Positions 1-10,945 of a DNA stretch of 64,000 bases are shown here, piece by piece (position 1 is the stretch's first letter; each line of letters opens with the position of its first letter). The translations under genes and the position numbers were made by a program. The stretch is from Nageia nagi (taxonomy: Eukaryota > Pinophyta), in the NCBI GenBank assembly GCA_050084985.1, contig JBITNC010000001.1:196416001-196480000 (forward strand), in the 5' to 3' direction. The notes below the pieces were generated by a model. It was not told where the DNA came from. It ran no database searches and worked only from the letters and a program-made list of their open reading frames with translations.

Positions 1-1250
1 AGAGTTATAAAACTTGTGTATGAAATAACCTTGGAAAATACACCTAGGAGGATACCAAGGTTAAGAATATTAGTTGGAGGATAGGTATTTGACACAAGGG
101 AGAACAAGAACCTTGGGGATAAAATTTTTGACCAAGAGGAGAACACCCCTGTGGCCAATGTATTAAAATCAAAGAAGGGGGGAAGAAATCCAATGAAGAG
201 AAAGGAGATCCAAGAAAGGAGTGCACTGTAAGGGAGATAAGGTACATGAAAGGGAAAGAAAAAATAACATTTGGGCTATATAACATTTATGGGGAGGAGA
301 ATGCATCATCGTAAGGTAAAGAAATGGAAAACATGTTAAAGATAATGGAAGGAGATACAATTATAACTGAGACCCTTATGCAAGCTAGTAAGATAACTCT
401 CAGCAATGTGGTCATAATAGAGATAAAATCCTTGTTCTTGACATAGCTATGGCAGAGAAGTTGTAGAAACAACACAAGAAATTGCAACAAAGAAGGGGAA
501 GGGAAAAAAAGAAGAATGGAGGATGTAGTGGAGTATAATCCAATCTCAAGGACAATAAGGAACAACACCAAATGAAGGAGCAAGGAGGAATAAGGAAAGG
601 ATAAAGGAGCATTTAAAGGTGTGCAATTTATTAATTTGGAGGAATGAACACCTCCAAAGGAAGTCAAAATTAGAGGCATTCTAAATATGTTTGGGAAAGC
701 AAAAAAGTAGGAGTGAAGTAGAAAAGTAGGAGTGTTTTTTGTATGTTTTTTGGGAACTTAATGTATTACTATTAGTCAAAGTATTTTTAATAGTTTTTAG
801 GGCACTCAATTTTTTTGAAAACCTTATTATGGAATTTTGGACACTTTTCTGTATGTTTTTTGGGAACTCCTATGTTTATATTTATCTTAGCTATAAAGTT
901 TTGTGAATACCCTTCTAAAATTCACACATTTTGAAGATTAATACAAAAAATAGCCTCTAGATTGTATGTAAATAATGTGTTTTTAGTTATTCTTTACTAA
1001 TAATTTTATTTCATTGTATCAAAATATGTTTGCCTCATGCATATTGTTAAAAAACTCGAGTGCTTTAAGATTATAATTCACATTTTAAGGCCAATGGAAG
1101 TTTAAAACCAATGAATGCCTTATACTATGCTATAATGCACCTTATATGTTTTATTTTATGTAGTTAACTAAACACAATGACATTGAAATGGCATAGAAAT
1201 TTTAACCTACCTATCCAAGATATTTAAGGAAAATAACTATTTTGTCAAAA
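1..1250. other. Left-edge decayed sequence, no gene recognised
   Basis: The first 700 bases are purine-rich on the + strand. Read as +, they give a Lys/Glu-rich product broken by stops. The minus-strand open frames here look like mirror images of that purine bias, with Leu/Ser/Phe-rich low-complexity products. Bases 700 to 1250 are AT-rich and carry a locally repeated phrase (gtatgttttttgggaact at about 740 and 850). I could not assign any family. An old retroelement gag or LINE ORF1 is possible but unsupported. Confidence 0.3.
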
Positions 1251-1261
1251 TAATTTAACCT

Positions 1262-3170
1262 AGATAAGAATACCATGCATAAAAAGAAAGATTCTATTGC
1301 TACAATACCTTTATGTAGGCTAATTGGTTTTAAAAAGGGTGAAGAATCTAATCTTGATGTACAATGCATATTTTTGTGCAAGAAAAAGAACAAAAAAGGT
1401 TTGAAAGGCAATTACAAATTGAAGGCCATTATACCTTAAATGTAAGAAAACATTCTTTTTCCAAATTCAGCATTGCAGGATCTTGTCTTTGCAAGTAATA
1501 TGATTTTAATTTTTTTATTTTCTATATAGTTATTGTGTGCTTATGGCTCTAAGGACAAGAGAGATGACCCACCTACTCCAAAATGTAAGAGGAATTTTAT
1601 AAACAAAAGGGGTTGTCAATGTCATTTTATTGTTAAGGTACTCAAAAATTTGCCTAATGTTGCATTTATTACATACAATAAATTTGAACATGTTGCACTT
1701 TATGGATAACTCTACCATGAAGTGCATGATACAAGCAAAACAAAAAATGAAAGGGCCAATTTTCTCCACATATGTCGAAAGAGACTAGTTCTTTGATTGA
1801 ATCATTGCTAATAGATGGTGTTTCAATTGATACAATATGTAAAGTACAATTTATGCAAGAGTACTTTGAAAATGTACCTACAATTTGAGATCATTGCATT
1901 TTAAGGAGGAATTTTCAAAACATATACAATAGACTGATGAGGGGGGAGGTGTAGAAGGTTAAAGATGATGTCACTAGTATGGTCTAATGGTATCAGGCCA
2001 ACAAGAAAAAAGTTTTTTATATATAAAAACTCTAATCATGAAATTGAAAATTTGTTATCAATATTCAAACATAATCAATGTTGAATAAGATGGTGTAATT
2101 ATCCCATAACAACATAATTTCAATGGATTCAACCTTCAGTACAAATTTGTACAGTGTAAGTATTGCTAACTTTTTGCATAGTTATTTATTTTTGCATTGT
2201 TGATGTTGTCCATATCTAAATTTTTGTGCCTTGTTGATTTTTATGCATTGCATTACCAATTTTACACATTACTTGCATTTGATTCCCAAAAAAGTGGTCT
2301 ACCTATGGCTTGGGTTGTCACATATAAAAATGGTGTTGATGACATAATTGAGTGTCTTGAAATATTGAAATAGCATTTTCTAGAATGCTGACCAAGTTGG
2401 CATGTGAATGCTTTTTTTATTGATGATCCTGTTGTAAAAATCTAGGCCTTTAAGTTTGTGAACTATATTTTGTTTAAAAAATATGCAAAATAAGTGTAAA
2501 CCTAAAAATATTTTAAATTTTATGAGTGTTCTTTTCTCTTATTCATCTAGCAAATTTGTTTATGTTTTGGATGTATGTACAGGAAAGTGTTTGGTTGCAA
2601 AGGGATTTGTTGTGTGTTTGGCATGTGAAACGGGCTTGGTTAAACAATATCTACAAGAAGGCATCAAGTAAAGAGGTTGGAAGAAAAATATTTGCAAGGT
2701 TAGATAAATAATGTCCAAATGCAAGGATGATGCATTTGTGAAATTAGTTGTATTTAAGATTTACATTGATTTCCATAATGAGAAGGCTATTATAGATTAC
2801 TTGATTGGTACTTGTTTGATGCTAATAGAATTTGTAAGTACAATCATAACATGTTTACTTTTTTTACTATTATTTTTTCCCTTTTCAAGCATTTGTGATT
2901 TTGATTCTACATTTTCTATTGTAGGTATGTGGGTGAAATGCTATAAAATTTTCTCCATTTCAACCAAGAAACAAATTCAGCCATAGAGTCATATCATTGT
3001 ACTTTGAAAACTAGATTTCTATATCAAAAGGCTAGAAAATATGGTAGAAGAATGGATTTGTTGGTTTACATGCTTTTGAACTAGTTTTTCCATATTATAT
3101 GAATCTAGTTAAATTAAAGACACAAAGATATATATGAGAATTTCCTAAGCAAAATATACCTAGAGAATTA
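1262..3170 (+). pseudogene. Relic of SWIM zinc-finger/MULE transposase-like plant gene, multi-exon
   Basis: Blocks of one plant protein family appear in the right order on the + strand. An N-terminal GFKKGEESN-like block lies at about 1330-1360, KRGCQCHFIVK at about 1605-1637, a DSTFSTN-like block near 2125, SGLPMAWVVTYKN followed by FFIDD at about 2293-2430, LCVWHVKRAWLNNI at about 2609-2650, and HFNQETNSAIESYH at about 2955-2996 followed by GRRMDLLVYML. From family knowledge this is the order in plant proteins with a MULE-type transposase core followed by a SWIM zinc finger. Intron-like breaks fit GT-AG ends: about 1441-1529, a gap around 2156-2280, and about 2834-2923. Frames change several times and in-frame stops are frequent, for example before the HFLEC segment and within the 1930-2080 stretch. 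No SWIM CxCxnCxH motif is visible downstream. Both a domesticated host gene and a MULE-derived element are possible ancestors. It cannot encode a working protein as it stands. Confidence 0.72.
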
Positions 3171-3535
3171 GAGTAGTAAAGAAATGTCCTCAGCAAAAGA
3201 TACATGAATGATTTTAAGCATGAAAATATCATTGACATTATGAAAAAAGGAAATAAGACATGAAAGAAATGTGAAAAGTAAATAAAAGCCTTAGAGTTTG
3301 CATGGTTGAAAGTCCTACTAAAAAAGGAAACAAGACATTGTAGAAATTAAAAATAGACCATAGAAGTATGTAATAAATATTCAAAATATCCTATACACAA
3401 AGTAACTTTAGATTCATTAGAGGATATGGTTCCCTTTATCTCCCTAGCCTGATTGAAATTGAAAGAGCATAGGTGCCAAGATCATTATTTTCTAAGGGAA
3501 GTTTTGTTAACCATGATCTTAGCTCATATACTTAC
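3171..3535. other. No gene seen; possible decayed tail of the upstream relic
   Basis: This stretch is AT-rich with no open frame longer than a few dozen codons. The first part may be the eroded C-terminal region of the SWIM/MULE-like relic, but no diagnostic motif is visible. Confidence 0.3.
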
Positions 3536-3990
3536 TCAATCCCAAATCAAAATATGGAGCTTATATTAATCATGAACTCTCATATATACCATTATTCATG
3601 AACCTTAATCATGAACCCTAATATATACATTTCACAACCCTAATATATACCATTATTCACGAACCTAATATATAATTATTCATGAACCCTAATATATTTG
3701 GAGATTCATATAATTCACTGATAATGAAACACATTCAATGATGATGAACCATATTATATACACCCATACATTATCCTTATATATTCCCATCATTTAAATT
3801 GATATACGTGTATATTTGATATACGTCCATCATATATCTTTGAACATAACTAACACTAGTGATTTTTGTTATATACGCCCACCATATATTTGATATACAC
3901 CTACCATATATCTTGATATATACCATTATATATATTTGAATGTAACTAACACTATATACACCATCATATATTCATATATACACCCATGAT
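3536..3990. repeat. Short degenerate tandem repeats (nnTATATACnCCCATnATAT type)
   Basis: The stretch consists of variants of two short phrases. One is centred on ccctaatatatacc / attattcatgaa (about 3590-3700). The other is centred on gatatacgcccaccatatat (about 3790-3990). A longer unit is also seen: the phrase gaacataactaacactagt at about 3843 recurs as gaatgtaactaacactata at about 3937. No coding potential is seen. Confidence 0.6.
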
Positions 3991-4009
3991 ATATCTACAT
4001 GCAATGTTA

Positions 4010-4225
4010 AGTTATTTATAAAATGATTTGTATTGAACTATGTATGATTTGGCCCAGATTTCTACATTAATCTTAAGCTATTTATCATATGATTTGTATT
4101 GAATTATGTATGTTTCCATATTTCTACATTACTCTTTAGTTGTTTATCATATGATTTGTATTGAATTATGTATGATTTGAGCCCAAATTTATAATTAATC
4201 TTAAGTTGTTTATCATACACAAATT
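4010..4225. repeat. Tandem repeat, unit about 62 bp, about 3.3 copies
   Basis: The phrase atgatttgtattgaattatg recurs at about 4023, 4089 and 4152. It is followed each time by a variant of atttctacattaatcttaag and then by tatttatcata. The spacing is about 62-66 bp. Copies differ by several substitutions, so the array is not recent. More decayed single copies of the same phrase continue to about 4500. Confidence 0.7.
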
Positions 4226-4690
4226 CTACATTAAACAATATTGCAATTAAAATGTAGATTTGGGCCCAAATTTCTATATCTTTATTAGTCATAAAATAAC
4301 ATGTATGATTTCTATTGCATTATTTGTTGGTTATGAATTCAATAGAACCATTGCATATATGATTTGTATTGAATTATTTATGACTTGTATACATTATTTT
4401 GGTTATGAATGCAACACAACCATTGCAAATTTTACATTAAAAAATATTGCAAATTCTAAATTCAGCAGAAACCATTGCATGTATGATTTGTATACAATCA
4501 ATTATATACATACAAAAATGGATTTCATGAACATAATCAATTAAATAGTCATATACATAGTCACATATTCACCATCAATATAGATAATCAAATATCCATT
4601 GTGTCCCAAATCTTATGGTGATAAACACTTTGATGGCCAAAATATAGAAAATCAAATATACAATCATAATTACAATTACAATTACAAAGT
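4226..4690. other. Decayed repeat continuation, no gene
   Basis: Scattered imperfect copies of the 62-bp unit (atgatttgtattgaattatt at about 4360, atgatttgtatacaatca near 4485) sit in AT-rich DNA. The longest open frame here is a product of the repeat itself. Nothing else is seen. Confidence 0.4.
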
Positions 4691-4691
4691 A

Positions 4692-5620
4692 TTATCCATG
4701 ATTATACATGGATAATGGGATGGGAACAAAGCACATTTTTCTATTATGTGGGAAGAATCCCACATTTGGATCATACATGAATGGATATTTTTCATCTTCA
4801 ATCTCTTTAACATCAAAATACATATTGTTGTAGCCATGTTTGTAAAAATTTCTATATATGTTCCTCATGATTTTCACTGATCCTATTATTCCCATGCACT
4901 AGGATGGTTTCAAATATATATGAGTATTGTCCCTTATAATTATTTGCCTTCATAAGCATTTTTTTATGTAGAGACTTGTATTGGGGCATTATGATGGCTT
5001 TATATTTAAATCTCTTCATTTTGACTGATTCCTTAATGTCTCCACTGTCCACTCCTAGGGTTACCTACCATAAATTTCAAAATCTGTAAGTTAATACATC
5101 AAAAGTAAAATAAAGTACATTGTACATCAAATCAAGGTAAACAACATCTTACAAATTTGCATATTAGGAATTAAAAAAATAAAATAAAACTACATTAATC
5201 AATCTTACTATAAAGTTTTCATTTACATCAACAAAGATTTGTTGATTTATGTTATAACCTATTAACCTATTAGATGTGGAAAAGTTTTGAGGTAATAAAA
5301 TGTCGTATGAGGATTTTTCACATGACATTTTGAAATGTCACCCATTGAAATGACTTGTTCCTTTTTTTTCTTGTTTGTTAGCAAGGTACAAGTCCTAGAT
5401 GGCTTTATCCCTCCAAGAGAAACCTTGGAGTTATACCAAGCATCTCTTTAACCTTCATCCATTTTGACAATAGGAGGAGTTATCCCAGTAGTTTGTCTAG
5501 ATCTAGATATAAGACCTAGTATCTTTCTGAATTCTCCTTTGTTATCTTTTGATATATTTGCTTCATCAATCCCTTGCATGAGAGAAGGCCTAAAAAAATT
5601 TGATTGGTTGAGGTTACTAA
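4692..5620 (-). pseudogene. Unassigned decayed protein-coding remnant
   Basis: On the minus strand two frames can be joined by a frameshift near 4880. They give an ordinary-looking (not low-complexity) protein ending in a segment with YPFMYDPNVGFF and MCFVPIPLSMYNHG (about 4692-4780). Further upstream on the same strand, about 5380-5620, another frame reads GEFRKILGLISRSRQ and ITPPIVKMDEG with a few stops. The composition is typical of a real but eroded coding sequence, probably transposon-borne. I do not recognise the family. Its neighbour on the same strand, 7.6-9.8 kb, is a CACTA-like remnant, so the two may belong to one element, but that is inference. Confidence 0.35.
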
Positions 5621-6635
5621 ATGCCTAAAATAAGAGTCAAAAATACATAAAACATTAATGCCAATACCCAACTATTTTCTTCATCCTCCATTTTTGTGAG
5701 AGTGAAGTACACCATCAAATTCTTGGTTAGGTTGATGTTATTTAATGCCCCAACTTTGAAGTTAATAACCCAATCATGCACATATTTTTCTATTAAAAAT
5801 GTAGTAAAGTAATCTTTACTACAATCCTTACACTATTTTAATAGAGTGTACTCTTCATCCTCTTTTTTTCCCTTTTTTCTTCTCCCACACTTTTGTTGTT
5901 CATCAATGTTTGTAGTTCTCATCCAGTTTGTGACCAAGAGTATAAAAAATGTAACATGCATGTTCCTTAACTATCAAAATGAAAAAATCTAACATGCATG
6001 TTCCTCAGCCATCAAAAAATATTTCTAAAATGGCATTCAATGTTTTGTCAATATTTTTATCCTCTAGTATTTTGAACTTTGACATTGCACTCTTTGGCTT
6101 AAGTAAACCCTACTTGGAATACAAAAGTCAATAGTCATAGAATTCAACTTCTGCTCAAGAATGCAATCCAAATCAAAATGTCCATTAGATAGTTAGTTTT
6201 TAAATATGGATCTATTTTAGCCTATTCCATTCTTCACATCCATCTTGTATCAGTGTATTGAGTTATTTATGGCTAGGCAAAATTCTAGGGTGTGCATGTA
6301 ACCAACCTGTGAGGAGTACACAACAAACTGAATAAGCACCTGACCCTCCACCAACTTTTTGGTCTATAGAAGCAAAATATATTTCAGATTTTAGAATGAG
6401 TTTGTCATTCAAGTTTGATAAATAAAAATCCTTCCATGTGGCCGTAACAATGCCACTACATTAACCATCTTCTTCCTTTGTATGTAATTCCTCATTATCC
6501 TATTGTTATGCATGAAAAAGTAAATTAAGATACCCTTAAACTCAAATAAACCTATTAAATAGAATATGTACAATATTATATTCATGTAGCAATTCATGGG
6601 TAAGTAAAGGCTACCCTTAAATGCTATTAAGCGTA
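5621..6635. other. No gene recognised
   Basis: AT-rich decayed sequence. Near 5940-6010 a phrase (aacatgcatgttcct, with atcaaaa after it) occurs twice about 45 bp apart. No family motif is seen in either strand. Confidence 0.3.
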
Positions 6636-6639
6636 GATG

Positions 6640-6836
6640 GACATAGTTTCATGGTGTGCAATGATCACATGATATGCACAACATGGGTTTTCAAAAAAGG
6701 CTCTATAGACTTGGAAGCATAGAAAAGAATCTAAATTATTTGAACAAGATGCATGATGCATACTAGTTCCATGGTGTGTAATGATCAAATGATATACATA
6801 AAAAGGGTTTTCAAAAAAGACCCTACATACTTGCAT
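6640..6836. repeat. Local tandem duplication, unit about 123 bp
   Basis: The block containing catggtgtgcaatgatcaca and gggttttcaaaaaaggctc (about 6650-6715) is repeated at about 6772-6830 with about 85 percent identity by eye. The open frame on the minus strand simply reads through both copies, giving two similar FENP-containing peptides. It is not evidence of a gene. Confidence 0.6.
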
Positions 6837-6844
6837 TTGTCAAT

Positions 6845-7108
6845 ATGCTATGCTCCATCAGTATGCTACACTCCATCTTGAGGACATTGTACATGAATGG
6901 TGGTATAATGGCCTCACCATTTCATGAGGAAGACTATGATGACATCTTTTCACAAAGAGATGACTTGGTTCTCAAGCCTTATGTGGGAACTATGAAAAAA
7001 GATGGGGACATCATATCATCAAAGGAGCCATGCCAAGAAGATATCTTAAGGAAAACCAATATGGGTTTTGAGAAAGAAACTAATGAACACACAATTAAGA
7101 ATCAATAA
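6845..7108 (+). CDS. Short open frame of unknown function, probably a fragment
   Basis: An 87-codon open frame with a mixed, acidic/basic composition (HEEDYDDIFSQRDDLVLKP in its middle) and a natural stop. It has no recognisable domain, signal peptide or membrane segment. A second Met lies at codon 22, just before the better-looking part. It directly follows the local duplication at 6640-6836. It could be an exon fragment of a transposon protein, and a chance frame cannot be excluded. Confidence 0.2.
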   Translation: MLCSISMLHSILRTLYMNGGIMASPFHEEDYDDIFSQRDDLVLKPYVGTMKKDGDIISSKEPCQEDILRKTNMGFEKETNEHTIKNQ

Positions 7109-7109
7109 C

Positions 7110-7600
7110 CTATATTTCTATAGGACCCAATTTTTTTAGTACATGGGGAAAGCATGATTTATGACATGGCTTTGAAGCATATGTGGATTTCACTTAGGCA
7201 CCAAGAAGACCTCTTGAGGGGTGGAACAATATGGAAGACACTTCAAAGGGGTATAACCAAGATTATGAGCTACAAGTGGAAGTCTTATTTAAATTTGGTT
7301 ACATCATGAATAATGCAACATAATATTCCATTGTTTTAGTCCAACCTTGCTTGGGTTTAGTGCATGGGTTTTTTGAATGAGGCCCTAAATACTTGTAGGC
7401 AACCTTACCAACATTCTTTAGGCATGTGCACCAAATATATGGGGCTATAGAAAAAGGTATGGGCATTCATCAAAGAGTACTTTGATCATAGTATATGCAC
7501 ATGGGTTTTTTAGAAAATGACCTGCAATAGTGTACATATATGTAAAAAATATGTACAAACATAAAAATTATTCCCTACAAATAGCATGAAGAATACCTTC
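7110..7600. other. No gene recognised
   Basis: Decayed sequence. Phrases such as gcatgggttttttgaatgaggccct (about 7363) and catgggttttttagaaaatgacctg (about 7501) echo the 6640-6836 duplication, so this is likely the same eroded repeat. Confidence 0.3.
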
Positions 7601-7601
7601 A

Positions 7602-8045
7602 CTATGTCATTTGTGGTATCTTGTGTTGCATGTGTAATGGGTTGGGTCCACTTTGCAACATCTACAACATGTTGTTATGGGAACCCTATCTCTTCATGAC
7701 CTTCTCCTTTATTTAAATCTGATTCTTGTCCATTCCTTTATTTGCATCCTAATTATGCTCCATTCCTTTATGCATGTTATCCTATATCATAAAGAAAATG
7801 ATGCATTGGTGAACATTACTTTCAAAATGTTTAAATCAACTTTGACTAAATTGTGCTATTTATAGAATGAATAATACATGTTTTGTGCCATTTGTGGCAT
7901 CTTATGTGGATTGTGTAATATGCTAGGTCCACAGTGCAGCATCTTCAACATGTTATTCTTGGAATCTTGGCTCTTCATAACCTTCTCCTTCATTTAAATA
8001 CTCTTGCTCTATTACTTTATGCATGTTATCTTTGTATCATAAACA
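7602..8045. repeat. Local tandem duplication, offset about 285 bp
   Basis: The segment 7602-7795 (with gtaatgggttgggtccac and tctcttcatgaccttctcc) recurs at about 7888-8044 in diverged form. On the minus strand both copies give an acidic Glu/Gly-rich peptide (around NEGEGYEEP). This suggests a repeated linker region of the same minus-strand protein as the two domains at 8126-8860. Confidence 0.55.
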
Positions 8046-8125
8046 CAATGATGAAATGAAAAGTTAATTAAAAAACATACTTGTTATGAAATGAACAATA
8101 AACATTTGATATAAAAGTAGGAATG

Positions 8126-8430
8126 ATTATACTTGTTGGGTTATAATAAGAGGTTAGTAATCAAGTTGCAGTGATTTAGTTTTCCATAACACAAATCCTT
8201 GAATAGCTTCTCCCAAAGTAGGAGCATCCACATTAGGTATGGGTAGCATGTAATCACTAAAATTACATGACATCAACTCTATGGAAATGTGTCCCTCTTT
8301 GATAGTGCTACCATGGCATGTGCCATAGGATCATAATTATGCACGTTGCATCTAGACTCCACTATATTACCAAAAGGATCAAGGAGTTGCACCTTTTGAC
8401 CCTTTCTAGTGGTAAATGATCCATCATTTA
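8126..8430 (-). pseudogene. DUF8039-like CACTA-associated domain, copy 1 (decayed)
   Basis: The minus strand encodes a domain with the order GQKVQLLDPFGNIV, then a degenerate middle with a stop and frameshift, then LPIPNVDAPTLGEA and GFVLW. From family knowledge this pattern (G..V.L....G..V, CHG, LP.P...TLGEA.G.FV.W) belongs to a domain found in proteins of plant En/Spm (CACTA) elements, now catalogued as DUF8039. The function is unknown. The copy is interrupted in the middle and cannot be functional. An AG acceptor-like site (ACTATAG) precedes it on the minus strand, so it may have been one exon. A decayed host gene carrying the same domain is the alternative. Confidence 0.5.
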
Positions 8431-8559
8431 CACATTCCTATAGTTATGGACTAACATTTGCTTGCATAATAAATGAAGTCAATAGTTAATTAAAAAACAT
8501 AATCATTATGAAACATAAATATCATTAATTGCATAAACATTTGATATAAATTTAGGAAT

Positions 8560-8862
8560 GATTATACATGTTGGGTTATAATGGATTGTTAGTACTCAAG
8601 TTACACTAAGTTATTTCCCATAACACAAAGCCCTAAAGAGCTTCTCCCAATGTTGTAGCATCCCCATTCAGTATGGGTAGCTTGTAACCTCTGAAATTAA
8701 CTATTTTCACCTCTATTAAAACATGCCCTTCACCAATGGTGGTACCATGGCATGTTCTAGCAGGACTATCATTGTACACATTGCTAAACCCCACTATATT
8801 ACCAAGAGGGTCAAGGAGATGAACCTTTTGACCCTTTTTGGTGGTAAATGGATGAATATTAT
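8560..8862 (-). pseudogene. DUF8039-like CACTA-associated domain, copy 2
   Basis: This is a second copy of the domain, about 435 bp from copy 1 and better preserved. The minus strand reads GQKVHLLDPLGNIV, then CHGTTIGEGHVLIEVKIVNF, then LPILNGDATTLGEAL, a stop, and GFVLWE. Only one clear in-frame stop is seen. An acceptor-like ATGTAG lies just upstream on the minus strand. Two tandem copies with similar flanks indicate an exon-scale duplication within the ancestral element. The domain assignment comes from motif memory and should be confirmed with a profile search. Confidence 0.55.
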
Positions 8863-8993
8863 CATGTCCTACCTACATGTCAAACAATGATGTTTTAGAT
8901 ACCTCAATTGAATACAAAAATATAGAATTTGGTTCAAATTAAATTACAATAAAATGAAGTTACCTGATCATTCATCTCATGATCAACATTATC

Positions 8994-9046
8994 CTCTTCA
9001 TCAACATTCAGTCATCATCAACATTCACTCATCATCAACACTAGAG
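8994..9046. repeat. Short tandem repeat, unit about 17 bp, 3 copies
   Basis: The phrase catcatcaacattca occurs three times in a row with small changes. It reads on the minus strand as an Asp-rich linker. Confidence 0.6.
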
Positions 9047-9479
9047 TATTTTCTATATACTAAAAATCAATCACACATGAAGATCCTTCAATATGTGGTG
9101 AATCCTATCAACAATGTTATGATGTCAAAATCAATAATATTGTATATTTATACAAATATCTAATAACAACATTATTTTTGATTTTTTTTTAAATCCTTAT
9201 TGAAATGTTATTTTATTATCTTCCCTTGTATGATAAATTTCACACACCCCTTACTGAATTCATGTTTATAATGATCCAATTTTCTCTTTTTCTTTATATC
9301 CTCAAAATTATACTCTTCCAACTTTATTTACATTTCAACAATGACTAGTTATGGCAATGTTTTTTTATATTTGACATCATATTGAAAAGAAGACCACTTG
9401 AAACTCTATAACACTTACTATTAAATTATCTCATCATCATCTTATTTATGTCCTGCCTATCTTTTATATATTTATTTTG

Positions 9480-9790
9480 GTTATAGGATGATGGCTTTTT
9501 AATGCCATCAGCTAACCTTCTACCTCTTAGAAGAGGAGGAATTGGTGGTGCATCTTCAAGATCTTAGCTCCTATGCTAGTCTAACCTCTTCTTGTCACCC
9601 TTTCAAATATCATTGATTAAACCATAATTCCCAAGAAGGCAAAAATATTGAATTCTATCACCCTTACTAGTGGCTATCTATTCTTTTGCAACAGAATCAA
9701 CAAACACCTCTCTATGATTAGGTACCCATTGCAAGCTCCTAAACTCCTCCTCCAAAAGTTGTATAGTGTGTTCTTGAAACAAATAAATAG
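9480..9790 (-). pseudogene. Transposon-like coding remnant upstream of the DUF8039-like domains
   Basis: The minus strand reads LEEEFRSLQWVPNHREVF, then GDRIQYFCLLGNYGL, then DAPPIPPLLRGRRLADGIKK with a few stops. It lies 5' of the two DUF8039-like copies on the same strand, so it probably belongs to the same element. No catalytic motif is visible and the family is not recognised. Confidence 0.3.
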
Positions 9791-10340
9791 AAGATCAAAA
9801 TGTACTTGTATTGCCCACCCAAAATAATAAAAATCAAGTGTGTATTATTTGGCACATATTATCATCGATAGGGACATTTCTAGAACACACTTCTAAATTA
9901 TGAATGCAACTTCCCTACAATTAAAAAAATAAGAAACATATTCAAAGTATGAACTTGCAATAGGGTTTGTCAATACATCAAAAGACTAAGTAAAGAGTAT
10001 TTTTGTCACATGTTATGGTTTTCAGTTACTTAATAGATATGATTCAAATACATTTTTATGGAATGCAATGATTGAAGGATATGTAATTCAAGGCTACATA
10101 CATTAAGTATTTCCTTAACTATTTCATTTGATGAAGCACTTGAGTAAGCTATCAAACTTTTGCCAAGATGAAATGTATGTTTATCCTAGGTGGTTTTACA
10201 TTACATAAAAATGTAAGAATTGAGGCATTTCTAGTAGCATTGTTTAATTTGGTGGAGATTAAATATGCTCCATATTATGTTTTATTTCAATTTTGTTATG
10301 AAAAGTGGGTAAATGGGATGATGATGAATGAGTAAGGGTA
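9791..10340. other. No gene recognised
   Basis: AT-rich sequence. The phrase ggtttgtcaatacatcaaaa (9963) recurs as ggtttataaatacatcaaag (10624), pointing to an old duplication with an offset of about 660 bp. Confidence 0.3.
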
Positions 10341-10344
10341 TTGA

Positions 10345-10560
10345 TGAAAGATTGAGGAATCAAAAAGATACATGGATGTAGTTGGATTGAAGTTCAATCA
10401 AGGGTAAATGGAGTAAGATTAATGAATAAAAAAGACAACTAGATGTAGTTAGATTTAAGTTCACAAGATGGTAAATGGAGTAAAGAAATTAACAAGAGAT
10501 TGAAGAATTAGAAAGAAACATGGTTTTTAGTCAAATTGAAGTTAACTATAGAAGAATAAC
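10345..10560. repeat. Degenerate tandem repeat, unit about 75-85 bp, 3 copies
   Basis: Variants of gattgaggaatcaaaaagat, then gatgtagttggattgaagtt, then ggtaaatggagtaa occur three times in succession. The third copy is the most diverged. Confidence 0.5.
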
Positions 10561-10689
10561 ATTATCAATTCTGCTTTCCCAAAAAATTTAATACAATGCC
10601 CGAAAGTGGAAAATTTCTAACAAGGTTTATAAATACATCAAAGAATGATTAAAAGAGTATTTCCATTACATGTATTTGTTATTCTCATA

Positions 10690-10945
10690 AGAAGGATGGT
10701 TCTAATTGGAAAAAAAAAACTAACTTTGAGTCTGTACAGTTATCAAACCCTAAACCCTACATATATCAAACAATGCCCCAAAGTGGAAAATTTGATATAA
10801 GGTTTGTTATTAAATCAATGGTTCTAACTAAAAAAAAATCCTAACTATGAATCTGTATAGTTATCAAACCCTAAACCCTACACATTATCAAATAATGCCT
10901 AAAATTAGGAAATTTGAAATAAGATTTGTTATTAAATCGATTAAT
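10690..10945. repeat. Tandem duplication (about 121 bp) containing telomere-like motif
   Basis: Two copies of a unit hold a Lys-codon-like A-run, tctgtacagttatcaaa, the telomere-like stretch aaaccctaaaccctac, then aatgcc and ggtttgttattaaatc. The telomere-like stretches are at 10745-10760 and 10866-10882. Each holds just over two plant-type CCCTAAA units. They look like part of the repeated unit rather than a real telomeric tract. Confidence 0.65.

Noticed and set aside
44-679. Overlapping minus-strand open frames with Leu/Ser/Pro-rich hydrophobic products
   Set aside because: The opposite strand is purine-rich, which automatically gives long hydrophobic frames on the minus strand. No domain, start context or conservation pattern is visible.
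10745-10882. Interstitial telomere
   Set aside because: Only about two telomere units per copy, as part of a 121-bp duplicated unit.
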